From Clostridia bacterium (GTDB lineage: Bacteria > Bacillota_A > Clostridia > Oscillospirales > CAG-272), in assembly GCA_017546745.1 (NCBI GenBank), contig JAFYRZ010000133.1, positions 1 to 5,541 on the forward strand: a DNA stretch of 5,541 nt, written 5' to 3'. Positions 1 to 5,541 of the stretch are shown piece after piece. How positions within the stretch are numbered: the first letter of the stretch is position 1; every line of letters starts with the position of its first letter. The translations under genes were made by a program, and so were the position numbers. The notes below the pieces were generated by a model, which searched no databases, was not told the origin of the DNA, and saw only the letters and a program-made list of their open reading frames with translations.

Positions 1-197
1 CCATTATCGACACGGTTCGATACCTTATCGAATACCGCGGCACCTACCTTGTAGGTGAGATCTTAGCGATCATTCTTGATTTCGTTCTTATTATAACCGA
101 GCTTTTGATTTCCCACTATCTTCTTTTCTTCATCGCGAGGTGGGTGGCGAAAAATTACGGCAAGGCTAACGAAACTACAATTTTAAACGAGGTATAA
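1..197 (+). CDS. C-terminal end of an unidentified membrane protein (partial)
   Basis: An open frame runs from the left edge (first full codon at base 3) for 64 codons to a TAA at 195-197; the start lies outside the window. The visible part is very hydrophobic: roughly residues 16-50 are rich in Leu, Ile, Val and Phe, enough for one or two membrane-spanning helices (for example around GEILAIILDFVLIITELL and HYLLFFIARWV). A basic, polar tail of about 18 residues follows (AKNYGKANE), which probably faces the cytoplasm. I do not recognise the family; a transporter permease or another polytopic membrane protein are both possible. The stop is only 2 bases before the ATG of the esterase gene, whose ribosome binding site lies inside this gene, so the two are very likely cotranscribed and translationally coupled. 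No terminator lies between them. Confidence 0.7.
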   Translation, partial: IIDTVRYLIEYRGTYLVGEILAIILDFVLIITELLISHYLLFFIARWVAKNYGKANETTILNEV

Positions 198-199
198 AC

Positions 200-997
200 A
201 TGAAAGTAATTACTCTTTGGAACGGTGAGATACCGAAAAACGTTGGCGAGGAGATCCCGAAGCTTACCTACTACCCTACAAGCGAAAAGCGCGGCAGGGG
301 TGCCGTAGTTATATGTCCCGGCGGCGCATACGCTATGAGAGCGGACCACGAGGGCAAAGGATATGCCGAGTTTCTTAACGAGATAGGCCTCGACGCGTTC
401 GTTCTTGATTACAGAGTTAAGCCGAACAGATATCCCGCGTCGCTTCTTGATGCAAGACGCGCCGTAAGACACGTCAGAGCAAACGCAGAGGAGTATGGCA
501 TCGATCCTAACAAGATCGCGATAATGGGCTCCTCCGCAGGAGGACATCTTTCCGCTCTTACTGCAAGCTATACGGGTCCGGTAGACGGCGAGGAGGCAGA
601 CGACCTTTTGGAGGTTGACCCGATGCCTAACGCGCAGATACTCTGCTACCCCGTAACCGATTTCAGAAGCCACCACGGCTCTTACTACAATATGCTTGGC
701 GACGAGCATACCGAGGAGGCAAGGCTTATCGCGACCCCCGGCGAGTATATCGGTCCGCACACTCCCCCAGCGTTCATCTGGCACACCTTTGAGGACGCGT
801 CGGTTGAGATACTTTCTACCTACGATTTTATAACCAAACTCAGAAAAAACAACATACCCACCGAGTTCCACGTTTACCCCTACGGCTGTCACGGTCTTGG
901 CCTTGGAAACGTTGAAAGTCGCGGTATAGTTCCCCATATCCAAAGCTGGGCAGGGCTTCTTGAATCCTGGCTTAAGCTTTTCGGATTTATAGGCTAA
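200..997 (+). CDS. Alpha/beta-hydrolase, acetyl-esterase/lipase (Aes-like) type
   Basis: A 265-residue cytoplasmic-type serine hydrolase with no signal peptide or membrane segment. The start is supported by a GAGG at 189-192, seven bases before the ATG. The alpha/beta-hydrolase landmarks appear in the expected order. The oxyanion-hole strand ends in CPGGAY (residues 39-44), like the HGG motif of this group. The helix DARRAVRHVR (84-93) precedes the nucleophile elbow GSSAG (110-114), with Ser112 as likely nucleophile. The acid is probably Asp199 in HTFEDASVE (195-203), and the base is His231 in GCHGLGL (229-235). Length and motif spacing fit the acetyl esterase/BD-FAE-like hydrolases of Clostridia, which often remove acetyl or similar acyl groups from sugars or glycan fragments. 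The true substrate cannot be read from the sequence. The gene follows the membrane-protein gene after 2 bases and ends just before a strong terminator. Fold and catalytic class are certain; substrate is not. Confidence 0.93.
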   Translation: MKVITLWNGEIPKNVGEEIPKLTYYPTSEKRGRGAVVICPGGAYAMRADHEGKGYAEFLNEIGLDAFVLDYRVKPNRYPASLLDARRAVRHVRANAEEYGIDPNKIAIMGSSAGGHLSALTASYTGPVDGEEADDLLEVDPMPNAQILCYPVTDFRSHHGSYYNMLGDEHTEEARLIATPGEYIGPHTPPAFIWHTFEDASVEILSTYDFITKLRKNNIPTEFHVYPYGCHGLGLGNVESRGIVPHIQSWAGLLESWLKLFGFIG

Positions 998-998
998 C

Positions 999-1064
999 AA
1001 AAGAAAAGCAATATCGCATTTTCTCGAAAAAGAGGGGCTTGCGGTATTGCTTTTTCTGTTTTTT
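999..1064. terminator. Bidirectional intrinsic terminator between convergent genes
   Basis: The arms at 1004-1018 and 1040-1054 pair over 15 positions with one G-U wobble (AAAAGCAATATCGCA against TGCGGTATTGCTTTT). The 21-base loop can pair further (CTC 1023-1025 with GAG 1032-1034). On the plus strand the stem runs into TTTTTCTGTTTTTT (1051-1064), just after the esterase stop. On the minus strand the stem ends in TTTTCTTTT (1007 to 999), about 45 bases after the mnmM stop. One hairpin can therefore end both convergent units. The remaining bases to 1099 show nothing else. Confidence 0.88.
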
Positions 1065-1099
1065 GTAAATAGTTATTGTCAGATTATGCTGTTTTTCTC

Positions 1100-1669
1100 T
1101 TAATCTATCTGTCTTGCGGTCTTTTCGATGAGATAGAAATACGGAGACGTCGGCGAATTTAAAATGTGGAATTCCGAGGCGCAGATGCGGTATTTCGAGA
1201 GCGTTTTAAAATACTCGCGGAGCATATCTCCCTCGAGAGCGCCCTCCTCGTGGCCGGGGTAGATCGCGACTATAAGAACACCGTCGGGCGCTAAAAGCTC
1301 TATCGCCGCCTCGACCGCGGGCATGGTCGTTTCTCTCATGGTATAGAGAGTCTTTCTGCCGCTTCTCGGCAGGTAGCCGAGGTTAAACATACCCGCCTTT
1401 ATAGGCTCATTTACGAACTCCTTTACCCTATGGTGAGAGGCGCAGATGAGTGTGTAATTTTCGGGTGCGCCGTTTGCCTCGAGGTGCGCGCGAGTTGAGG
1501 TGAGTGCGTCCTCTTGGATATCAAAGGCGTATACTCTGCCCGACTCTCCTACGGTGCGGGAGAGGAAAAGCGTGTCGTTTCCGTTACCCATAGTGAAGTC
1601 TACGGCAACCTCGCCCTCCTTTAAATGCTCAAGTATAAAATGCTTATGAAGCCCTGTAAGATCAACCAT
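1100..1669 (-). CDS. mnmM: SAM-dependent tRNA methyltransferase MnmM (YtqB family; older name: putative rRNA methylase)
   Basis: A 189-residue class I (Rossmann-fold) methyltransferase of the YtqB family, close to the usual 185-195 residues. Motif I is DFTMGNGNDT (24-33), the glycine-rich SAM-binding loop in its YtqB form. The acidic end of strand 2 is FDIQ (49-52), binding the SAM ribose. The family-specific FNLGYLP (95-101) takes the place of motif IV, and IYPGHEEG (136-143) matches the conserved HGxxEG-like segment. Bacillus subtilis YtqB was shown to be MnmM, which methylates 5-aminomethyl-2-thiouridine at tRNA position 34 to mnm5s2U, doing the job of the MnmC methylase domain where MnmC is absent. 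Assignment to that reaction here is by family. The ATG lies inside the end of rqcH (8-base overlap), with a perfect GGAGG (1683 to 1679) nine bases upstream, so translation is probably coupled. The gene ends at the shared bidirectional terminator. Confidence 0.9.
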   Translation of the reverse strand: MVDLTGLHKHFILEHLKEGEVAVDFTMGNGNDTLFLSRTVGESGRVYAFDIQEDALTSTRAHLEANGAPENYTLICASHHRVKEFVNEPIKAGMFNLGYLPRSGRKTLYTMRETTMPAVEAAIELLAPDGVLIVAIYPGHEEGALEGDMLREYFKTLSKYRICASEFHILNSPTSPYFYLIEKTARQID

Positions 1670-3425
1670 TTTCTTTAGCCTCCGTGCGCTCGGTAAGTGC
1701 TTTAGCGGAAAGCGGTCTTACGAACGCGGTGTAATTCGTGTGATAGATAACGAAGCCGGGCTTCTCGCCCTTAACTCTTTTAAGATTTTTAGCCTTGGTG
1801 TAATCAACCGCAACGAGGTCACCCGTTGCCTTTGAGTAGTGCGCCGCGACGCTCGCCGCCTCGGTATAATCGACCTCGGAGGGCTCTTCTCCGCCGGTCA
1901 CCATAAGAACGTGCGAGCCGGGGACACCTTTAGCGTGAAACCAGATATCCTCGGGGCGGGAGAGCTTAAAGCTTACCTTTTCGTTTTGCAGGTTGTTTTT
2001 ACCGACGTAAAGGGTATATCCGCCGCTCGTTTTTAAGACGGTCGGCTCGTTTTTGACCTGCTTTTTCGGCTTATAATTCTTCATTCTTGCCGAGTACCCG
2101 GAGGAATAAAGCTCGTCGCGTATTGAGGCGATCTCCGCCTCGGTCTCCGCCTTTTCGAGGAATGCCGAAACGCTCTCGAGGTATAGAAGCTCACCCTCCC
2201 AGAGCTTTATCTGCTCTGTAAGTATGCGCTTTGCGGTCTTTCGCTTATTGTACTGCTTATACATTCTCTGCGCGTTTTGCGAGGGGGATATTCTGTTATC
2301 AAGCTCGACCTCTACCGTCGGGCACTCGGGGTCAAAATAGTCGGTGCAGGAGAAGAGGGTCATTCCGCGCTTGATAAGATAGATGTTTGAGGTTATAAGG
2401 TCGCCCTTGCGCTTATATTCCTCAGCATTTTCTGCGTCAAGAAGCGACTCGCGCTGTGCGGCAAGCTTGCGCTCGGTCCTCGCCTTGGCATTCGAGAGAA
2501 GCGTTATGACGTCGTGTGCCGAGCGGTGAACGCGCTCGAGCCTGTCCTTTTCGGCAAAATAAGCGTCAAAAAGCTCACCGTGCGAGTTATAATGGCGCTT
2601 TTCTGCGTCACCGAGGTAGGTTATATCCATAAAGGAATAGTCTATCGGCTTACCGCCCTTGTCAAAGACGACGGTAGGCTTATAATCGTGCTTATTAAGC
2701 GTGCTTGAAAAGTCGGAAAACGCGCGGTAAAGCGCCTCGGGGTCTATCTCGCATACGGGAACGTCTGTCGTGCCGGTGGCGCGGTAGGTTATCTCGCGCG
2801 CGATCTGCGTTGCGATACCGGAATAGGTAAGGGTTATGAATTTTTCCGCTGTTTTTTCGGGCGGGAAGGCGGAAAGCTTCTCGAAAAATGTCGCCCTATC
2901 GACCGAAAGAGGCGAGAGCTTTTCCTGCATAGCGGGAATCTGATAGCGCATACCGGGAATGACCTGTCTTATGGTGCTTGCGGCAAAGTCGATGATCTTC
3001 ATCGCGGTAAGTATCTTTCCCTCTCCGTCAAGGACGATAAGGTTAGCGTATTTACCCATTATCTCGCAGATGATATGCTTCTCTACCTTATATCCCATCT
3101 CGTCGTAGCAGGAAACGGTAAAGTCCGCAATCCTGTCAAACGACGGCTGTGTTACCGAGATAATTCTTGCGCCGGTGAAGTACTTTCTGAGAAGCATACA
3201 AAGCATAGGCGCTTTTAGGGGATTTTCCTTTGCGGTATCCGAAAGCTGAAGGCGCGGAGCGTTTGGCCCGACGTTAAATACCAGCCTTTTCGAGCTTTTT
3301 CCCTTATGCAAAACGAGGTCTATCTCGTCGTTTTGCGGTTGGAGAACCTTTTCAATTTTCGCATCAATAAAATCGCGCTCAAGCTCATAAAGCACGGCGC
3401 GCATCATACAAGCATCAAAAGCCAT
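1662..3425 (-). CDS. rqcH: RqcH, ribosome-associated quality-control factor (Rqc2/NEMF/NFACT family)
   Basis: A 587-residue protein, about the usual length of bacterial RqcH (older names FbpA, YloA or fibronectin-binding protein). It binds 50S subunits blocked by peptidyl-tRNA and recruits tRNA-Ala to add C-terminal alanine tails that mark the stalled chain for degradation. The order is typical: an NFACT-N domain from residue 1 (MAFDACMM, then NVGPNAPRLQLS at 51-62, the Asp97-Arg98 pair in SFDRIADF, and CEIMGKYANLIVLD at 120-133); a middle helical region; long charged helices likely forming the coiled-coil arm (about 288-335 and 385-445); and a C-terminal NFACT-R domain (about 460-572) with DIWFHAKGVPGSHV at 493-506. 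The Asp-Arg pair at 97-98 is at the position shown in B. subtilis RqcH to be needed for tRNA binding and tailing, so the protein looks active. The start has AAGGA (3436 to 3432) six bases upstream and its own promoter. It overlaps mnmM downstream. Confidence 0.95.
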   Translation of the reverse strand: MAFDACMMRAVLYELERDFIDAKIEKVLQPQNDEIDLVLHKGKSSKRLVFNVGPNAPRLQLSDTAKENPLKAPMLCMLLRKYFTGARIISVTQPSFDRIADFTVSCYDEMGYKVEKHIICEIMGKYANLIVLDGEGKILTAMKIIDFAASTIRQVIPGMRYQIPAMQEKLSPLSVDRATFFEKLSAFPPEKTAEKFITLTYSGIATQIAREITYRATGTTDVPVCEIDPEALYRAFSDFSSTLNKHDYKPTVVFDKGGKPIDYSFMDITYLGDAEKRHYNSHGELFDAYFAEKDRLERVHRSAHDVITLLSNAKARTERKLAAQRESLLDAENAEEYKRKGDLITSNIYLIKRGMTLFSCTDYFDPECPTVEVELDNRISPSQNAQRMYKQYNKRKTAKRILTEQIKLWEGELLYLESVSAFLEKAETEAEIASIRDELYSSGYSARMKNYKPKKQVKNEPTVLKTSGGYTLYVGKNNLQNEKVSFKLSRPEDIWFHAKGVPGSHVLMVTGGEEPSEVDYTEAASVAAHYSKATGDLVAVDYTKAKNLKRVKGEKPGFVIYHTNYTAFVRPLSAKALTERTEAKENG

Positions 3426-3475
3426 AAAAATTCCTTTTTCAGAGGGTATGTACCCCGTAGGTTACGTTCTATACT

Positions 3476-3504
3476 ATTTTATCATATCCGCAGAAAAAAT
3501 TCAA
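3476..3504 (-). promoter_or_regulatory. Sigma-A-like promoter for rqcH-mnmM
   Basis: On the minus strand TTGAAT (3504 to 3499) and TAAAAT (3481 to 3476) are separated by exactly 17 bases, each one mismatch from TTGACA/TATAAT in the less critical positions or close to it. Transcription would start near 3468-3470, giving a leader of about 45 bases before the rqcH ATG. The promoter sits directly after the U-tract of the preceding terminator. A short GGGT/ACCC inverted repeat (3444-3455) lies in the leader, but nothing marks it as a regulator. No operator or riboswitch was recognised. Confidence 0.75.
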
Positions 3505-3510
3505 GAGAAA

Positions 3511-3550
3511 AGAAAAAAATCAGCGAAGAGTCCGACTCGGACTCTGCGCT
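3511..3550 (-). terminator. Intrinsic terminator after the 43-residue ORF
   Basis: Read on the minus strand, AGCG, a mismatch, then AGAGTCCG pairs with CGGACTCT, a mismatch, and CGCT (arms 3550 to 3522). Eight contiguous base pairs close a 3-base loop, and four further pairs lie beyond one mismatch. The stem is followed by GATTTTTTTCTTTT (from 3520 downward). It starts 12 bases after the stop of the small ORF, which supports that ORF being the last gene of its unit, and it insulates rqcH from upstream transcription. Confidence 0.9.
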
Positions 3551-3562
3551 TTGAGTTTTAGA

Positions 3563-3694
3563 TTAACCAAGATGCCATTCCGGAGGAAGCTCATTATCAT
3601 CAGGAGTCCAGCCGGGAATAGGACTGCTAACGTTATTAACGTCTCCGGTTGCGAGAGCTACTATTTCAAGCTCTGCTACTACGTAGTTTTCCAT
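3563..3694 (-). CDS. 43-residue acidic peptide of unknown function, possible precursor-like small protein
   Basis: A complete 44-codon ORF (ATG 3694-3692, TAA 3565-3563) with an almost ideal ribosome binding site. It begins 18 bases after the stop of the large repeat protein and ends 12 bases before a strong terminator, so it is placed like a genuine last gene of an operon. The peptide has two parts. Residues 1-22 start MENYVVAELEIVAL and then TGDV; this half is amphipathic and leader-like. Residues 23-43 begin SSPIPGWTPDD and end PPEWHLG, rich in Pro, Trp and Asp/Glu. It carries eight acidic residues and no Lys, Arg or Cys. There is no signal peptide or membrane segment. From memory, short ORFs opening with a Y-x-x-PE-like stretch and a DV-x-x-(S/T)S boundary are common, mostly unannotated, in gut Clostridia; I could not verify this. 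It might be a peptide precursor, a small partner of the surface protein, or a remnant C-terminal tail, since it is in frame with the upstream gene. No modifying enzyme is visible in the window. Confidence 0.75.
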   Translation of the reverse strand: MENYVVAELEIVALATGDVNNVSSPIPGWTPDDNELPPEWHLG

Positions 3695-3707
3695 TTTCTT
3701 TCCTCCT
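3695..3707 (-). promoter_or_regulatory. Strong ribosome binding site of the 43-residue ORF
   Basis: The minus strand reads AGGAGGAAAGAAA directly before the ATG. AGGAGG (3707 to 3702) is a near full match to the anti-Shine-Dalgarno sequence, with a 7-base spacer after the GGAGG core. It lies in the 18-base gap after the large gene and is the main reason to accept such a short ORF. Confidence 0.85.
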
Positions 3708-3712
3708 ATCAA

Positions 3713-5541
3713 TTAGTCAACGTAAGCGAAGTGGTGATCTGCATCGAGAGTTACTCCGCTTGCAGGAGAGTAAGTGTCTTCTATGGGAGTATCGAGCTTT
3801 TTAACAGGCATTACGAAACCAGTACCGCAGGTTACGTAGGTATCGGCTACGGGGATGTAAATCTTATCAGAAGAATTCTTGGGAATCAACCTTTGGAGAA
3901 CAAATGCGGTTACCTCGATCTCGCTGTTGTCGTTGTCATGGCAAACGCCATCCTCATCAACGGTGTAAAGAAGATTCTCGGTCTTCCAGCTGTCATAGGT
4001 CATATCCATGATTCTTTCGCCATCGATAAAGATCGTAGCGGTCACGGTATACTCGGCATTGTCGCCCTTGCCCTCGTGTGTCTGATTGATCTGTACGCCG
4101 ATTCTGTGCCAGCCATAGTAAAGCGCTTCCTTCATTGCGTAGAAATCACCCTTCTGCTCAACTATACCGTTATTCTCGTAGAACTTAGTAACGGTACCGT
4201 TCGGCTCAACTCCGCCAACGTAGGGACACGCACCGTCTTTTGTATCGCGATGTAGCCAACCGATCTTATTCAAGGTATTATCGTCGCCGCTTGTGTTGCC
4301 TATCGTACCAAGAATGAACCAAGCCCCATAATTAGCGCCTTTCTTAATTGTAGCGTCAAAGCTTTCGTTAATGAGAATAGAGTACTCAATAAAGAGCGAG
4401 TTGTTCTCATCGTAGAAATGGTTGTCCTCGCTTACGAGGTCCTTAAGGAAATGACACTCGTAGAACCATCTGTATTCGTCATGACCCGATGTACTTGTAA
4501 CGACCTGGGTAGTGATTTCGGTCTTAGGAATATTACGGGAAACCGGCTCATCACAGTCGGGGCAGAAGCCTTCCTCAAGGCCCTCGGAGAACATTGTATT
4601 AACCTTAGTGGTAACGTACTCTGCGTTCGGGTGAGTACATGCCTCGGGCTCGTCGGGAGTGTCGGGCTCGTCGGGAACGATGGGCTCTCCGGGGATATCA
4701 TCGCCGTAACCGAAGTAGGTGATATCGGTATGCTCTGTTCCGTCAAGGTCGGTATAGGTTACCCTTCTGGGATCAGTGAGCTTGGTAGCAGTAAGAACAA
4801 AATCCGTGCCTGCGGTTACGTAAAGGTCTGCGATCTCAAAATCAGCGGTTCCTCCGACGGTATTGGTATCTCCGAAATAGTACGGAGTAATACATCTTGT
4901 AAGATCGATATCCTTATACTCACCGTTCTCTACGGTATAGAGAAGGTTTGCCTTGTTTCTGGGCTCGAAATTGTGGGAGGACAGCTTTACGCCGTCAATA
5001 TAAAGAGTAGCGTTCAAGCGAGAGTTATCGATCTGCTTGATAACTATACCTATCCTATGCCAGCCATAGCCGCCGATAGAGGGACAATTTGCCACATCAG
5101 AACCATACGTATAATTACCGGAAACGACTTCAAGGTTTTTACCAAGAACATCAAAATAGCCGGGAATTTTGGGGTCTGTCCATGTGACATTAGGTCCGAT
5201 CGCAAGAGCATACGCGATATCGTAGTTGTTTACATCATATCCATCTTGGGGATCAAATCTACCCAAGAGCATATAATCCTGACCAATGCTTGCATTCACG
5301 AATTCCTCACTCCAGAGCATGCTGTACTCGATGTAGAGCGACTGTCCGTTTCGGTTTTCCTCGGTGGGATAGAAGTGACCACCGTCAAGAATAGAGTCAA
5401 AGTAATAGTAATCGCTGTAATTGTGCCTTACATCAGTGGTAAAGGTATGAATTTTTGCGCTTTCCTTATCAACGGTCTTTGTCAAGGTCTCTTCGCAGTA
5501 AGAGCAGGTGCCTTCCTCAAGACCCTCGGAGAACATAGTAG
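3713..5541 (-). CDS. Large, probably secreted repeat protein with CxxC modules and concanavalin/LamG-like domains (5' end missing)
   Basis: The last 608 or so residues of a longer protein; the frame is open at the right edge. The first Met in view (5536-5534) is not the start, because the same Met occurs inside the second repeat. Numbering from that Met, unit 1 (1 to about 284) and unit 2 (299-607) share one plan. A short module has MFSEGLEEG then CxxC (Cys11/14; Cys325/328), with an upstream CxH (Cys300, His302) visible in unit 2, suggesting a structural zinc site. A domain of about 250 residues follows, with matching SL(Y/F)IEYS, GWHRIG, (L/I)(Y/F)IDG, NLLYTV and D-x-YVT-x-GT-x-F motifs. 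The WHRIG and IDG strands are what concanavalin/LamG-like beta-sandwiches show, so carbohydrate or surface binding is plausible but inferred. A Pro/Asp/Glu linker (about 283-298) joins the units. The protein ends HHFAYVD with no LPxTG, hydrophobic tail, dockerin or SLH domain, so any anchor or signal peptide must lie upstream. No catalytic motif was recognised. Confidence 0.85.
   Translation of the reverse strand, partial: TMFSEGLEEGTCSYCEETLTKTVDKESAKIHTFTTDVRHNYSDYYYFDSILDGGHFYPTEENRNGQSLYIEYSMLWSEEFVNASIGQDYMLLGRFDPQDGYDVNNYDIAYALAIGPNVTWTDPKIPGYFDVLGKNLEVVSGNYTYGSDVANCPSIGGYGWHRIGIVIKQIDNSRLNATLYIDGVKLSSHNFEPRNKANLLYTVENGEYKDIDLTRCITPYYFGDTNTVGGTADFEIADLYVTAGTDFVLTATKLTDPRRVTYTDLDGTEHTDITYFGYGDDIPGEPIVPDEPDTPDEPEACTHPNAEYVTTKVNTMFSEGLEEGFCPDCDEPVSRNIPKTEITTQVVTSTSGHDEYRWFYECHFLKDLVSEDNHFYDENNSLFIEYSILINESFDATIKKGANYGAWFILGTIGNTSGDDNTLNKIGWLHRDTKDGACPYVGGVEPNGTVTKFYENNGIVEQKGDFYAMKEALYYGWHRIGVQINQTHEGKGDNAEYTVTATIFIDGERIMDMTYDSWKTENLLYTVDEDGVCHDNDNSEIEVTAFVLQRLIPKNSSDKIYIPVADTYVTCGTGFVMPVKKLDTPIEDTYSPASGVTLDADHHFAYVD
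4568..4598 (-). repeat. 31-base direct repeat, downstream copy (MFSEGLEEG segment)
   Basis: This stretch matches 5510-5540 at 29 of 31 bases (differences at 4580 and 4595), at a distance of 942 bases, or 314 codons in frame. It codes for the MFSEGLEEG part before the CxxC pair of unit 2. Confidence 0.9.
4644..4676 (-). repeat. Short tandem repeat coding for the Pro/Asp/Glu linker
   Basis: The 15-base sequence TCGGGCTCGTCGGGA (plus strand) occurs at 4644-4658 and again at 4662-4676, period 18 bases or 6 codons. It encodes VPDEPD followed by TPDEPE, a stiff acidic linker between the two large units. A third, degenerate copy may lie just beyond 4680. Confidence 0.85.
5510..5540 (-). repeat. 31-base direct repeat, upstream copy (MFSEGLEEG segment)
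   Basis: The partner of 4568-4598, with 29 of 31 bases identical, at the right edge of the window. The similarity may continue upstream, where the CxH part of unit 1 should lie. Confidence 0.9.

Noticed and set aside
155..1000. Minus-strand open frame of 281 codons covering the esterase gene
   Set aside because: It mirrors the plus-strand gene, which has a clear ribosome binding site, the GSSAG nucleophile elbow and a complete hydrolase motif set. The antisense translation has no recognisable family features.
3444..3455. GGGT/ACCC inverted repeat in the rqcH leader
   Set aside because: The stem is only four pairs, is not followed by a T-run, and resembles no known riboswitch or operator.
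3306..3554. Plus-strand frame of 82 codons across the rqcH start
   Set aside because: It overlaps the rqcH N-terminus, promoter and terminator in antisense and has a composition expected of chance translation.
3713..3800. Possible cell-wall sorting signal or dockerin at the end of the repeat protein
   Set aside because: The C-terminus has no LPxTG-like motif, no hydrophobic segment with a basic tail and no dockerin-type calcium repeats.
3551..4255. Plus-strand open frame of 234 codons opposite the repeat protein and the 43-residue ORF
   Set aside because: It is antisense to a long frame with clear protein repeats, has no ribosome binding site, and shows no recognisable motif. It spans the small ORF and runs out of the terminator hairpin.
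4432..4746. Minus-strand frame of 104 codons within the repeat protein, rich in Ser, Pro and Thr
   Set aside because: It is the alternate-frame reading of the repeated linker region of the larger gene; the Pro/Ser/Thr bias comes from the short tandem repeat.
5534..5536. ATG at the right edge as the start of the repeat protein
   Set aside because: The frame is open beyond it, no ribosome binding site can be judged, and the equivalent Met is internal in the second unit. The CDS is therefore treated as partial.

Overview
The window looks like chromosomal DNA of a Bacillota bacterium, most likely an anaerobic gut-type Clostridia lineage. The evidence is an rqcH (Rqc2/NEMF family) gene overlapping an mnmM/ytqB-type tRNA methyltransferase gene, strong GGAGG Shine-Dalgarno sites, classical U-tract terminators, and a secreted-type repeat protein with CxH...CxxC modules. 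The genus cannot be fixed from the sequence.

Layout, left to right. Bases 1-197 (+) hold the last 64 codons of an unidentified membrane protein. Two bases later comes a complete alpha/beta-hydrolase (acetyl-esterase/lipase type, 200-997, +). A long hairpin with T-runs on both sides (about 999-1064) ends this unit and also the convergent minus-strand unit. That unit reads from a good sigma-A-like promoter (3476-3504) through rqcH (3425 to 1662) into mnmM (1669 to 1100); the two genes overlap by 8 bases. RqcH adds C-terminal alanine tails to nascent chains on obstructed large ribosomal subunits, and MnmM finishes the mnm5s2U wobble base of tRNAs, so both act in translation.

Upstream of rqcH, separated by a strong terminator (3511-3550), is another minus-strand unit. 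It contains the 3' part of a large repeat protein (3713-5541, cut by the window edge). The protein has two copies of a putative zinc-binding CxxC module followed by a concanavalin/LamG-like beta-sandwich domain. After it comes an unreported-looking 43-residue ORF (3563-3694) with a near-perfect ribosome binding site. This small, strongly acidic, Cys/Lys/Arg-free peptide with a Pro/Trp-rich C-terminal half is the least explained item here. It lies in the same reading frame as the large protein and directly before the terminator.

No rRNA, tRNA, CRISPR array, transposase or attachment site was seen. The gene-free stretches (998-1099 and 3426-3562) are short and hold the terminators and promoter described.
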